A stretch of 64,000 nt of DNA from a virus. Below are positions 29,874 through 39,104 of this stretch, in pieces. Location of the stretch: positions 22,464 through 86,463 of the IMG/VR virus record IMGVR_UViG_3300035698_006348; one strand, written 5' to 3'. The translations under genes and the position numbers were made by a program. Position 1 is the stretch's first letter; each line of letters begins with the position of its first letter. A model generated the notes under the pieces. It did no database searches. It saw only the letters and a list, made by a program, of their open reading frames with translations, and was not told the DNA's origin.

Positions 29874-30779
29874 ATGAAGAACGTATTGCTTATTGCAGGT
29901 GGAAGACGAGTTGATCTTGGAAGACGCTTTGAACAAGCTGGTTATACTCCTATATTTTATGAATTATGTTCTACTGCACCAGTTTCTACTTATTTCAGAA
30001 CTGTAAAAGGTTTGAAATGGGATGATAAGAAAATTTACTGGGATATTGAAGATACAATTAAACGCTTTAATCCAAGTTTTGTATTTCCATTACAGGATGC
30101 TGCAATTCCTATCTTGGCTAGAATAAAACAAAGAGGCTACGATAATATTATTGTATCTGATGAAAAGACTGCTAATATTTGTACTGATAAACAATCTTTT
30201 GAAACCTTTATGTTAAGTAATTTTCCGTTTATTTACCCGTATCCAGAAGTACATAAGAAAATGATTGTGAAACCAAGATTTGGTTATGGATCAAGGGGAA
30301 TTACAATAGAGGAGTCTCCAGAGCTTATAGTTCAACATAATAAAGTATGTCAGAGATTTGTAGAGGGTGTGGAATATTCAGTTGATGCTTATTTTGATAA
30401 AAAGAATTCTTATGTAGATTCAGTACCTAGAATAAGAAATATAATTGGAAGGGGAGAAGTTGTTTCTAGTACTACAAAAGAAAATAAGCTCTTACAGTAC
30501 TACGTAAAAGAAGTTGGAAGGAAACTTCAATTATATGGTCCAATTAATTTTCAGTTTATTGTAGGAAAGGGAGCACCAGCCCTAATAGAGATAAATGCTA
30601 GGTTTGGTGGTGGGATGACACTCTCTATGGAAGCAGGATTAGATATTATTAAGTTACTAGAAATTGATCGTGGATTATCAAAAGAATGTTATAGTGTTGA
30701 TAAATGGAGGAAAGGCTTAACAGTGGAAAGATCATATCAAGACCACTTCTTTACTGAGCCTTGTACTCTAATGGGATAA
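29874..30779 (+). CDS. ATP-grasp ligase (carbamoyl-phosphate-synthase-like)
   Basis: 301 residues. N-terminal Rossmann-like NVLLIAGGRRVDLGRRF, then the ATP-grasp core: MIVKPRFGYGSRGI (nucleotide lysine and glycine loop), CQRFVEGVEYSVDAYF, INFQFIVG and LIEINARFGGGMTLS (metal-binding Glu/Asn). This set is typical of CarB/PylC-like ATP-grasp enzymes in polysaccharide clusters that ligate a carboxylate to an amine. The substrate is unknown; it might modify an amino sugar made by the neighbouring aminotransferase. Confidence 0.82.
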   Translation: MKNVLLIAGGRRVDLGRRFEQAGYTPIFYELCSTAPVSTYFRTVKGLKWDDKKIYWDIEDTIKRFNPSFVFPLQDAAIPILARIKQRGYDNIIVSDEKTANICTDKQSFETFMLSNFPFIYPYPEVHKKMIVKPRFGYGSRGITIEESPELIVQHNKVCQRFVEGVEYSVDAYFDKKNSYVDSVPRIRNIIGRGEVVSSTTKENKLLQYYVKEVGRKLQLYGPINFQFIVGKGAPALIEINARFGGGMTLSMEAGLDIIKLLEIDRGLSKECYSVDKWRKGLTVERSYQDHFFTEPCTLMG

Positions 30780-30793
30780 ACGAAAGGAGTTTT

Positions 30794-31231
30794 ATGTTTA
30801 CTTATACAGAAAATAGGAAATTAATTGGATATGCTTATGTTTGTGGAGATATTCTCCATTATGGGCATGTGCTCCATTTACAAAACTGTAGAGCTTTATG
30901 TGATAAGTTAATAGTTGGCGTTCTAACAGATGAAGCTATTATGGAAAAGAAACAGAAGCCAATTATCGGATTACGAGATAGAATGGAAATGGTTGAACTA
31001 CTTCCATATGTAGATATTGTAGTACCACAGAATGATTATTCACCTATATATAATATATGTGATATTGGTGTAGATGTTTTATTTGAAAGTACAAGTCATT
31101 CAAAAGAAGATTTAAAAGAAACATTTGATATCGCTAAAAAGAAAGGAATCAAAGTAAGAGTAATGCCTTATTATCCTAATAACAGTTCAACAGAAATAAA
31201 GGAGAAAATTAAATCTGAATGGAAGAAGTAA
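30794..31231 (+). CDS. Cytidylyltransferase (TagD/GCT-like)
   Basis: 145 residues, started at ATG 30794 after AAAGGAG. Contains GDILHYGHVLHLQ, the HxGH nucleotidyl-transfer motif, GVLTDEAI, and later FESTSHSKE. Such enzymes activate glycerol phosphate, ethanolamine phosphate or choline phosphate with CTP. Next to a LicD-type transferase, it may supply a CDP-activated phospho-substituent for a glycan. The canonical C-terminal RTxGISTT motif is replaced by NNSSTEIK. Confidence 0.85.
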   Translation: MFTYTENRKLIGYAYVCGDILHYGHVLHLQNCRALCDKLIVGVLTDEAIMEKKQKPIIGLRDRMEMVELLPYVDIVVPQNDYSPIYNICDIGVDVLFESTSHSKEDLKETFDIAKKKGIKVRVMPYYPNNSSTEIKEKIKSEWKK

Positions 31232-31629
31232 AGAGAGCAAGTTCAGCACTAAAAAGTATTATCTGGAGAGTTATGGGAGTTATTGTTTTAGCTACCATTA
31301 CATATCTTGTTACTAGACAATGGATTGTTACCACGTATATAACCGTTGTACATCATGCCACATTTCTGTTAGTTTTCTATCTGCATGATAGAGCATGGAT
31401 GAAGTTTAAAAAAGATATTGGGTACTGGCGAAATGTTATTAAAGCCTTTACATACGAAGTTATATTGGGAATGGGTATAGGTGGGTCTATTGTTTATTTA
31501 TTCACAGGTAGTTGGTCTAGTGTAACACTTATCACACCTATTTACACTGTTGTCAAAATAGTTATGTATTTCTTTTACGATAGGATTTGGGATGGAAAAA
31601 ATAGATCAATTAAGAACATTAGTAAGTAG
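31219..31629 (+). CDS. DUF2061-type membrane protein
   Basis: 136 residues with two related halves, each starting with a basic, W-containing segment (SALKSIIWRVMGVIVLATIT; WRNVIKAFTYEVILGMGIGG), a hydrophobic helix, and ending in FYLHDRAW or FFYDRIWDG. This is the DUF2061 repeat, normally found beside sulfate or sugar activation enzymes. Four membrane segments are likely. It overlaps both neighbours. Function unknown. Confidence 0.7.
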   Translation: MEEVKRASSALKSIIWRVMGVIVLATITYLVTRQWIVTTYITVVHHATFLLVFYLHDRAWMKFKKDIGYWRNVIKAFTYEVILGMGIGGSIVYLFTGSWSSVTLITPIYTVVKIVMYFFYDRIWDGKNRSIKNISK

Positions 31630-32134
31630 AACAGCTGAGTTTCTTATTAAAAATGGCATTGACTATTGGGCAGATTTTGGAACTTTGCTAGGTTTATACA
31701 GAGATGATGATATTATCCCGTGGGATACAGATGCTGATATTTCTTTAGAAGATATTTGGCTTCCATATTTTATGCATATAAAAGATAAACTTGAGAGAAA
31801 GACCGGTTTTATAGTAAAAGGTAGTACAGAAGTTAGGGTCGTGTTTGAGGAGTCATTTCTAGATTTATATTTTTGGCACTTTGATAAAGATAAAATATTA
31901 GGTTACAATATAAATAAAGGATTTGAACATTTTAATAATAGACTAGCTGTAGATCGTAATCATATCAATGAACTACCTAAAGTATTTGAATGGAAAAATA
32001 AACAGAAAATTCTATTCCCATCTAATCCAGAGGGTAGACTTATACAATTATACGGTAAAGATTTTATGAAGCCAGATAAAACAATTAACTATTGGTCTTG
32101 GAAGAACTATTATGCTAGGAGTAGAAATAAATGA
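31592..32134 (+). CDS. LicD-family nucleotidyl/phosphosugar transferase
   Basis: 180 residues. Motif YWADFGTLLGLYRDDDIIPW followed by DTDADIS: the nucleotidyltransferase core of LicD/fukutin proteins, which add phosphocholine or similar groups from CDP carriers to glycans. Paired with the cytidylyltransferase two genes upstream. Overlaps the DUF2061 gene by 38 bp. Product would decorate a virion or host surface glycan. Confidence 0.88.
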   Translation: MEKIDQLRTLVSRTAEFLIKNGIDYWADFGTLLGLYRDDDIIPWDTDADISLEDIWLPYFMHIKDKLERKTGFIVKGSTEVRVVFEESFLDLYFWHFDKDKILGYNINKGFEHFNNRLAVDRNHINELPKVFEWKNKQKILFPSNPEGRLIQLYGKDFMKPDKTINYWSWKNYYARSRNK

Positions 32135-32424
32135 GTGATACCATTGGAAGTCTTATAGATAAACTAATAACAGTAGATATGAAATTGTGGGATTCTCAAG
32201 ATAAAGTTTATAAATTACGTAAAATGACAGAGGACGAATTTAAAGAATTGTTCACAAACAGTCCTGATGAAATATTGGGATTTTGGAAGATATTAAATAA
32301 AGCAACTAATTTAAATGTACAAAGAAATGATTTGATTGAAGAAATTGACACGTTGCTTGTTGAAATGGGAAAGAGTGGGGCTGATGTTAGCAAATACATA
32401 CAGAAAGCCCATAAAACTTATTAA
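32131..32424 (+). CDS. Small helical protein of polysaccharide-cluster type
   Basis: 97 residues, ATGA overlap with licD-like gene. All-helical, opening with TIGSLIDKLITVDMKLW and containing NVQRNDLIEEIDTLL. I recall short proteins with this TIG-LIDKL-x-V-x-KIW/RN-LI-EID pattern in LPS and capsule clusters, but cannot name their function. Likely a helper of the neighbouring sugar enzymes. Confidence 0.6.
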   Translation: MSDTIGSLIDKLITVDMKLWDSQDKVYKLRKMTEDEFKELFTNSPDEILGFWKILNKATNLNVQRNDLIEEIDTLLVEMGKSGADVSKYIQKAHKTY

Positions 32425-32433
32425 GGAGTTAGT

Positions 32434-32871
32434 ATGAATAATGAAACAAATCTCATAGTTTTTGTTAATAATACTCATGAGTTGGCGTTGTATGAAAAAT
32501 TCTTTAGTGCTTTTGAGCATGTATTTATTCTTGCGAGTGAATATGTATATTGGCCAGTTGTTAAAAAGTATAAACATAGTAAAGGAAGTATTAGTGTATA
32601 TGGGTTTGATAATAATATTGATATGGTAACTACAATCTTTACAGGATATAAATCAAATGCATTTTATGTTATTAGAGAGCATGTTGATGTAGAAATAATT
32701 TCAAAGATTAAACAAAGAGGAAATAAGTTAGATAAATACTTATGTTTATATGGTAATAAGGTTTCAGGGTTTACTAAACAAAGTAAAGAAATTAACGGAA
32801 AGGAGTTATTTGAATGTATAAAATCAACGTCTACGAACCGACAATCTCGGGCGAAGAAATCAAAAAGGTAA
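32434..32871 (+). CDS. Hypothetical protein in glycan island
   Basis: 145 residues with a GGAG site. Alternating strands and helices (NLIVFVNNTHELALYEKFF; FYVIREHVDVEI), rather like a small Rossmann or glycosyltransferase B half, and a basic C-terminus (SRAKKSKR). It overlaps the next gene by 58 bp, and that gene's ribosome binding site lies within it. Function unknown. Confidence 0.6.
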   Translation: MNNETNLIVFVNNTHELALYEKFFSAFEHVFILASEYVYWPVVKKYKHSKGSISVYGFDNNIDMVTTIFTGYKSNAFYVIREHVDVEIISKIKQRGNKLDKYLCLYGNKVSGFTKQSKEINGKELFECIKSTSTNRQSRAKKSKR

Positions 32872-33941
32872 CAGCCGCAATAGATAGAAATGAAATAGCG
32901 ATTGGCAAAGACTTAGATTTTGTTAGAACAGTTTTAACAACTTTAACTAATTCCTCTTTTATTATTCCAGTAAATAGTGGAACAGCCGCTACACATCTTT
33001 TAGCAAAAGCTTTACAACTAAGAATGCCAAATAAAAGAATACGATTGGCAGTACCAAACAATGTTTTTGTAGCCGCTTGGAATAGTTTTTTATACGAAGA
33101 TATATTTGACTTTTTTGTTGTAGATGCAGACCCATTTACTTGGAATATTGATGTAGATCAACTTGTTTCTAATAGAGAAAACTATGACGCTGTGCTAGTT
33201 GTACATAATCTAGGTAATATAATAAATGTACCAGAACTAAAAAGAATGCTTCCAGATAAGTTATTTGTTGAAGATAACTGTGAGGGATTTGCAGGTATGT
33301 ACGAAGGATTTTTTACTCCTAGTGCTTCTTTAGCTGGTTCAATTTCCTTTTATGGGAATAAACTAATTACAAGTGGTGAAGGTGGGGCATTTGCAACAAA
33401 TGACCCAGAGTTATTTAGAGAGATTCATAAGATTGTTGGTCAAGGGCAGAGTAATGTTAAGTTTATTCATCAGTGTCTTGGTTACAATTATAGAATGAGT
33501 AATTTACAGGCTGCTTTTTTATCTGGGCAACTTAGTATTTTACCACAGTCACTTGGTAGAAAGAAAGAAATAATGGCAAGATATTACGAGAATTTAGCAG
33601 ATACTTTTGGGGAACAACTTGATTATCAGTCACATGCTAATAAAACCTCGTTTAGCAATTGGATGCTAGGTTTTAGATTTCCAAGGCAGTCTACATATTC
33701 AACAGCAAATGCCTTTTTTGATGATAAGGGTATAGAAACTAGGCCAATGTTTTATCCAATACATTATCATGGACATTTGAGTCATTTTTATGTGAAGAAT
33801 ACAGTTGCTGAACGACTATCAAGAGAATGTGTTATTTTTCCATCACATCCAAATATGACAATGAAAGATGTAGATTATGTTTCTGAACATATTATAAAAT
33901 ATATATCTATACTAAATAGCTCAAAGCTTCCAATGATATAA
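32814..33941 (+). CDS. DegT/DnrJ/EryC1-type PLP aminotransferase
   Basis: 375 residues, AAAGGAG before the ATG. Sugar aminotransferase: NVYEPTISGEEIKKV at the N-terminus, PVNSGTAATHLLAKAL, VEDNCEGFAG (Asp for PLP) and SFYGNKLITSGEGGAF with the PLP lysine, then GYNYRMSNLQAAFLSGQL. Members make 4-amino-4,6-dideoxy sugars such as perosamine from the GMD product, so GDP-perosamine synthase is a likely role, but related enzymes use other nucleotide sugars. Confidence 0.88.
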   Translation: MYKINVYEPTISGEEIKKVTAAIDRNEIAIGKDLDFVRTVLTTLTNSSFIIPVNSGTAATHLLAKALQLRMPNKRIRLAVPNNVFVAAWNSFLYEDIFDFFVVDADPFTWNIDVDQLVSNRENYDAVLVVHNLGNIINVPELKRMLPDKLFVEDNCEGFAGMYEGFFTPSASLAGSISFYGNKLITSGEGGAFATNDPELFREIHKIVGQGQSNVKFIHQCLGYNYRMSNLQAAFLSGQLSILPQSLGRKKEIMARYYENLADTFGEQLDYQSHANKTSFSNWMLGFRFPRQSTYSTANAFFDDKGIETRPMFYPIHYHGHLSHFYVKNTVAERLSRECVIFPSHPNMTMKDVDYVSEHIIKYISILNSSKLPMI

Positions 33942-33954
33942 AGGAACAGGAAAC

Positions 33955-34599
33955 ATGGCAAATATTTATGAGGTCGATTACAAAGTAATTGAAGATGATA
34001 GACTAGAAGCTTTACCAAGCATTCTATATGCAAAATATAATGATTTAGTACTTGTTAGGAGAAGTATTTTTAACTTCCAAAATAGAGTACTTCCTAAAAT
34101 TAATAATTCAATTGTATTAGAAATTGGGACAGCCTTTTTTGATAGTTATAGATCAAATCCTGTTTATAATTTAGTGGAAGATTTTTATGTTGATGTTCCT
34201 GTTAAAATGCAAGAACAAGGTAATAAATATATTAGCTGTGGATTAGATGATGAAATGGAGTTTGATTTTAATATTGATGCCATAGACTTACAATCAGTTA
34301 TAGCAAATGATTACCTAGATTTTATTCTTGCTTTTGATGTGTTTGAGCATTCTAAATATGTCATGGAATTACCTAAAGTCCTGAGCAATATTTTGAAACC
34401 AGGGGGTATTCTATTTTTTACTGTTCCATTTTATTGTAGAAAACATGATAATAAGAATGATTATTGGAGATTTACTGAGTTAGGTATTAGACAATTATTT
34501 GGTAAGTATTTTGATTTATATATAGAAAAAGTATTATGGAAAGAAAACGATGGGGACACACCAGTACATATTGTAGTAAAGGCAGTAAACAATGTTTAA
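33955..34599 (+). CDS. SAM-dependent methyltransferase
   Basis: 214 residues. Contains SIVLEIGTAFFDS (motif I-like, weak Gly pattern), LDFILAFDVFEHSKYV and NILKPGGILFFTVPF, typical of type 11/12 class I methyltransferases. In a sugar cluster it would methylate a sugar or its amine. Overlaps the next gene by 8 bp. Confidence 0.82.
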   Translation: MANIYEVDYKVIEDDRLEALPSILYAKYNDLVLVRRSIFNFQNRVLPKINNSIVLEIGTAFFDSYRSNPVYNLVEDFYVDVPVKMQEQGNKYISCGLDDEMEFDFNIDAIDLQSVIANDYLDFILAFDVFEHSKYVMELPKVLSNILKPGGILFFTVPFYCRKHDNKNDYWRFTELGIRQLFGKYFDLYIEKVLWKENDGDTPVHIVVKAVNNV

Positions 34600-35437
34600 T
34601 GTATTAGGATTTTATAATTACTTCGGTAATGGAGATTTATTTAATTCAAAAGAGTTTGTAAGGGACATTGTTGCTAATGTTCCTGCAAAAGAATATTATT
34701 ACTTACATTTAAGAGACCCAAAGTTACTATATGATCTTGAGGGTGTAAAGTATAGTAAACCAAATTATCTATGCCAACCAAATAAACAATTTTACATAGA
34801 GAATAATGAATTATATATTAATACATGGATAGGTTTAGATAGTAAGTATGTCCTACCAGGTATTGGTTGTACACTAAAAAAGAATATAGATTTATATAAT
34901 ATGATTCTTAGTAAAACAGGTGTAAGTTTTAGATTAACCAAACCAGCAGAGAATTATGTACCAACAATAGATTTTGATAGCTTATATTCAGTTGATGGAT
35001 TAATTGGAAATATTCTAATATCAAATGGGCTTGTTTATTCTAGTCAAGCAAAGAACTTTGATTTTACACCAATAATAGACAAGCTATCTGATAATTTTCC
35101 AAATGAGCACTTTGTGCTAACCTCTCCAACAAATTTAAAAAAGGAAAATATTTCTTATACAAATGATTTATTTCCATCATTGATTGGAGCAGATTTAAAT
35201 GAGATAGGCTATCTAAGTACTAGGTCAAAACTAATTATAGGGCGGTCTTCTGGACCATATGGTTTTTGTCAAAATAAACATAACCTATATACTAGCCCTA
35301 AAGACTTTATATCTTTTTGTTACCATAAAAACTGTGCTTCATTTGTACATGATATAAAAACAAATGCAACTATTACACACTCTTCTGCAACAGATGCAGA
35401 GGCAGTTTATAATGTAATTGCATCACATATAAGGTAA
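34592..35437 (+). CDS. Putative glycosyltransferase (GT-B-like)
   Basis: 281 residues. The C-terminal half has HFVLTSPTNL, IGADLNEIGYLSTRSKLIIG and RSSGPYGFCQNK, which looks like the nucleotide-sugar half of a GT-B enzyme (heptosyltransferase-like), where a scan position precedes a G-PS-x-G-like loop. No clean family signature, so the call rests on fold-like pattern and context. Confidence 0.5.
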   Translation: MFNVLGFYNYFGNGDLFNSKEFVRDIVANVPAKEYYYLHLRDPKLLYDLEGVKYSKPNYLCQPNKQFYIENNELYINTWIGLDSKYVLPGIGCTLKKNIDLYNMILSKTGVSFRLTKPAENYVPTIDFDSLYSVDGLIGNILISNGLVYSSQAKNFDFTPIIDKLSDNFPNEHFVLTSPTNLKKENISYTNDLFPSLIGADLNEIGYLSTRSKLIIGRSSGPYGFCQNKHNLYTSPKDFISFCYHKNCASFVHDIKTNATITHSSATDAEAVYNVIASHIR

Positions 35438-35443
35438 AGGTAT

Positions 35444-36361
35444 ATGAATAAAAAACTTTTAGTAGGAATAGGTACTTTCGGGCTATTGGAATATACAAAA
35501 CTAGCAATTAAATCAATTAAAGATACAGTAAAGAAAACAGACTATGATATATTACTTATAGTTGGTAAGAATGGGGATGTTGAAACAATAAATTATGCAA
35601 AGGCAAATGGACTAAAACATATAGTCCATACAACTAATAAAGGATTTCCGGCCTCTATAAATGATATGTATGATTATGCTTGGAAAGATAATGCTTATGA
35701 ATATTTGCTTATTATGGGAAATGATGTTATAGCTTATCCATATGCTGTTGATTCAATGGTAGAGGTAGCTGATACCACATTATATGATTGGGTATGCTCA
35801 AGAGAATTTAGTGTGCAAGCTCTTGTAAAAGCATTTCCAGTAACTTCCTCCTATTTTACAGGAAAAGCTTTCAAGTATAAATTTGGAAGTGGCCCATGTT
35901 GGGAATACTTTGATAAGTATAAAGAAAAGATTACAGTTAGCACCTCTGGTATGTCTGATACTCATAACTTAGGGTTATATAAGAAATCAATTTTTGATAA
36001 GGTTGGATATATTGATGTAAATTTCTATCCAGCCTACTTTGAAGATAATGACTTTGCAAGGCGGTCTATGTTAGCAAATGTGAAATCTTGTACAGTTGAT
36101 AATGCTTTTTATTTCCATTTCTGGAGTAGAGTTATAAACGAAGGCTCTGGAGGATCAACTCCAAAATATTTCTCAAATAATCAGCAGTATTATATACAGA
36201 AATGGGGTGGACTCTTTACAAAAGAATTATATGATTTACCATTTAATGGAAATGGGCATACCTTAGATGGAGACATATTTTTAAAATCAGAAATAAAAAT
36301 AACGTCTAGAGAGGATGAACTCAATATAGCTAAATATTGGACACATCTTGGGAGTGGTTAA
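35444..36361 (+). CDS. Family 2 glycosyltransferase
   Basis: 305 residues. N-terminal KLLVGIGTFGLLEYTKLAI, then TTNKGFPASINDMYDYA and LLIMGNDVIAYP (DxD-equivalent NDV), then GYIDVNFYPAYFEDNDFARR, the GT2 acceptor motif (ED). Transfers a sugar from a nucleotide donor. Last gene of the island; its stop overlaps the terminase start. Confidence 0.85.
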   Translation: MNKKLLVGIGTFGLLEYTKLAIKSIKDTVKKTDYDILLIVGKNGDVETINYAKANGLKHIVHTTNKGFPASINDMYDYAWKDNAYEYLLIMGNDVIAYPYAVDSMVEVADTTLYDWVCSREFSVQALVKAFPVTSSYFTGKAFKYKFGSGPCWEYFDKYKEKITVSTSGMSDTHNLGLYKKSIFDKVGYIDVNFYPAYFEDNDFARRSMLANVKSCTVDNAFYFHFWSRVINEGSGGSTPKYFSNNQQYYIQKWGGLFTKELYDLPFNGNGHTLDGDIFLKSEIKITSREDELNIAKYWTHLGSG

Positions 36362-39102
36362 TGGCACTAATTGAGAATGTGAATCAAGAGGATTTAATTC
36401 TTTATGAAATATTAAAGCATCCAGTATTATCTGGTGAGTTCCTTCAAAACTTAGATAGACTCGAACATGAAGATATTTTTAAGTTTGAGTGGTATCAGGT
36501 GGATTTTTTAGCTGATTTTGCTAAGCAAGTGTCTATTGCTTGTGGAAGGGCTGTTGGGAAGACAGTTAGTCTAACTAATATGACTATATGGTTACTTATA
36601 AATAAGATTTTCCCAGAAGATTATATAGTATATACAGTTCCAAGTAAGGTTCATTTAGATCCAGTTTTTACATCTCTTACTAGAATGTTTAGAAGTAACT
36701 CTTTATTAAAGAATTTTTTACAGGCAAAGAAAGGGATAAATGGTTCTGATTTTACAATAAACCTTTTAAATGGCACAACACTAATGTGTCGTATAGCTGG
36801 CCAATCTGGAACTGGGGCTAATGTTATTGGTTTACATACACCATTTATAATTCTTGATGAGTGTATTGTTGGTACTCAGCATGTTGCTATGCCAACTTGT
36901 AATAAAACAGCAGATAATGTAAAAGTTGGAGATTCCATATTATCATGGAATGGTGAATCTATTGAAGAGGATAGAGTTATAAATGTTCGCCGTACCAAAA
37001 GAGAGCAAAAAGTTTTAGAGGTTGTATATGATTCTGGGAAAATTAGAGTAGGAGAAAATCATAAAATATATACAGATAATGGATATGTTAAAGCCTCAGA
37101 GTTAGTAGTAGGTGATAATATATACTATACTGAAACTACTAGAAGTAATCTGCCATGGACGAAGAAAGATTATAAAATTTTGGAAAAGAATGTTCAAGTT
37201 GGAATTCGTGTAAAAGAAGTAGCAAAAATACTAAATCGTTCTGAGCAGTCTGTTTTTAGTAAAATAGAGAAAAAATATACTTCTACCCACAATTTATTTT
37301 ATTCTAAGCCCCTAACAGAAAAGCAATTAGATATAATTAGGGGATCATTATTAGGAGATGGGTCTACAGCAATATACACAAAAACTGCATCATACTCTAC
37401 TAATCATAGTTTAAAACAAAAAGAGTACGTTGATTGGTTATATACTGAATTGAAATCAATTACTAGATGTAAACCACGAATTTATAAAAATGGTGGCTAT
37501 GGTGAATATAACTATGCCTTTTCAACGCTAGGTCATCCAGAGATTTTTGATATTGTTTCAAAATTATACATAAATGGTAAAAAGACAGTTACACGAGAGT
37601 ATTTAGATAAATTATCAAAATTAGCATTGGCTGTATGGTGGATGGATGATGGATCAAATAGTGGTGTATTGTCTTCACATTCTTTCTCAAAAGAAGAAAA
37701 TGAAATTGTAATTGAGTGGATGAAGGATACTTTTTCAATAAATTGTAAATTATATAAAGATAAAAAAAGAAACTTATATTTTATAATATTTCCTGCAAAA
37801 TCTAAAAGAGAACTAAATAAGCTTTTAGCCCCCTATATGCATAAGGCTATGAAATATAAAGTAGGTATAGGGAAATATAATAATGAATATACCTTACCAA
37901 ATATTGAACTTATTGGTAAAGGCGAAGATAATAAATCATTAGTAAAAAAAGTAGTACTTAATATTAGAGAGGTAAATACAAGGGCTGCTTATCTTTATAA
38001 CTTTGAAGTTGAAAAGAATCATAACTATTTTGTAAATGGTATTCTTACTAAAAATTCTGGTTACTACCCCTGGGGCACATGGTTAGAGTTACAACCAACA
38101 CGTAATACTTGGACACCTGGAAGTAGGATTATTACATCAGGAGTTCCAACAGGTTTACGGGAATCAAATGTTCTGTATAATACAGACATGGTAGATGGGG
38201 GATATATGAAACATAGAATAAGTGCATATGATAACCCACGATTTACAAAAGAAGACGAAGAAAATGCCATAGCTCAATATGGTGGAAAAGATGGTGAGGA
38301 TTTTACTCACTTTATTATGGGTAGGCATGGTAAACCATTATATTCATTATTTGACAGATCCTTATTTAAGGTTGAACCCTATCCAGTATACAAACTGAAG
38401 ATAAATGGTCTAAAAATGACAGGGGATATTGCTGAGTATCTTACAAGAATAAGAACAATTCCAAATACTGATGAAGGTGTTGAAACAATTATTGGAATTG
38501 ACTTAGGTTATACTGAACCGACAGCTATTGTTGTAATGTATAAAAATAAGAAAGGCAGATTTAAATTTCATTGTAGAATAGAATTGAAGAAAGTTCCATA
38601 TCCTATACAAGAGATTATAATAGATTTACTAGATACAAAGTTTGCTCCTTTTAAAATAGGAATTGATAAAGGTAGTTCAGGTATTTCAGTAATCCAGAAC
38701 CTAACTAGTAATTTAAAATATGGTCATAAAAATTATGAAGATATTATTGTACCAGTTGATTTCTCATCTTCAATAGTAATTGGTTTAGATGCAGATGGTG
38801 CAGAAATAAAATCAAAGACAAAGCCATTCTCTACTTCAATTTTACAAGATTACTCAAATAATCATAAAATAGTTTATTCGTCAACAGATTTGGAAATGAT
38901 AACTGAACTTGAACGAATGTCATATACTAAAACCCCATCTGGTGATATTGTATATAAAACTTTAACCCAAAGAGGTGGGACACGGGGAGAAGATCACTTT
39001 ACTGCTGCTATGCTTTGTTTTTCATTATCAAATTATTTGTATACAGATTATATAAATATGCGAAGAACTAGAAAATTAGCAGCCCCAACATGGATACGTT
39101 AA
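36361..39102 (+). CDS. terL: Terminase large subunit with LAGLIDADG intein
   Basis: 913 residues; removal of the intein (168-565) gives a 515-residue terminase. ATPase and nuclease that cut and pump DNA into the procapsid. Walker A is CGRAVGKTVS (61-70), Walker B FIILDE (162-167). Nuclease domain: IIGIDLGYTEPTAIVV, IGIDKGSSG and RGEDHFTAAMLCF give the metal-binding acidic residues. ATG at 36361 is used (GGGAG upstream); the open frame upstream belongs to the previous gene's shadow. Head of the virion gene block, followed by portal. Confidence 0.95.
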   Translation: MALIENVNQEDLILYEILKHPVLSGEFLQNLDRLEHEDIFKFEWYQVDFLADFAKQVSIACGRAVGKTVSLTNMTIWLLINKIFPEDYIVYTVPSKVHLDPVFTSLTRMFRSNSLLKNFLQAKKGINGSDFTINLLNGTTLMCRIAGQSGTGANVIGLHTPFIILDECIVGTQHVAMPTCNKTADNVKVGDSILSWNGESIEEDRVINVRRTKREQKVLEVVYDSGKIRVGENHKIYTDNGYVKASELVVGDNIYYTETTRSNLPWTKKDYKILEKNVQVGIRVKEVAKILNRSEQSVFSKIEKKYTSTHNLFYSKPLTEKQLDIIRGSLLGDGSTAIYTKTASYSTNHSLKQKEYVDWLYTELKSITRCKPRIYKNGGYGEYNYAFSTLGHPEIFDIVSKLYINGKKTVTREYLDKLSKLALAVWWMDDGSNSGVLSSHSFSKEENEIVIEWMKDTFSINCKLYKDKKRNLYFIIFPAKSKRELNKLLAPYMHKAMKYKVGIGKYNNEYTLPNIELIGKGEDNKSLVKKVVLNIREVNTRAAYLYNFEVEKNHNYFVNGILTKNSGYYPWGTWLELQPTRNTWTPGSRIITSGVPTGLRESNVLYNTDMVDGGYMKHRISAYDNPRFTKEDEENAIAQYGGKDGEDFTHFIMGRHGKPLYSLFDRSLFKVEPYPVYKLKINGLKMTGDIAEYLTRIRTIPNTDEGVETIIGIDLGYTEPTAIVVMYKNKKGRFKFHCRIELKKVPYPIQEIIIDLLDTKFAPFKIGIDKGSSGISVIQNLTSNLKYGHKNYEDIIVPVDFSSSIVIGLDADGAEIKSKTKPFSTSILQDYSNNHKIVYSSTDLEMITELERMSYTKTPSGDIVYKTLTQRGGTRGEDHFTAAMLCFSLSNYLYTDYINMRRTRKLAAPTWIR
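36862..38055 (+). mobile_element. Intein with LAGLIDADG homing endonuclease in terL
   Basis: 398 residues between LDE and SGYYPWGTW. Starts with Cys (CIVGTQHVAM), block B-like VGENHKIYT, two LAGLIDADG motifs (DIIRGSLLGDGST and LALAVWWMDDGSN), an HTH-like insert (VKEVAKILNRSEQSVFSKI), and block F/G YNFEVEKNHNYFVNGILTKN then Ser. All splicing residues are present. The insertion is directly after the Walker B glutamate, the most conserved spot of the host protein. Confidence 0.95.
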
Positions 39103-39104
39103 TT

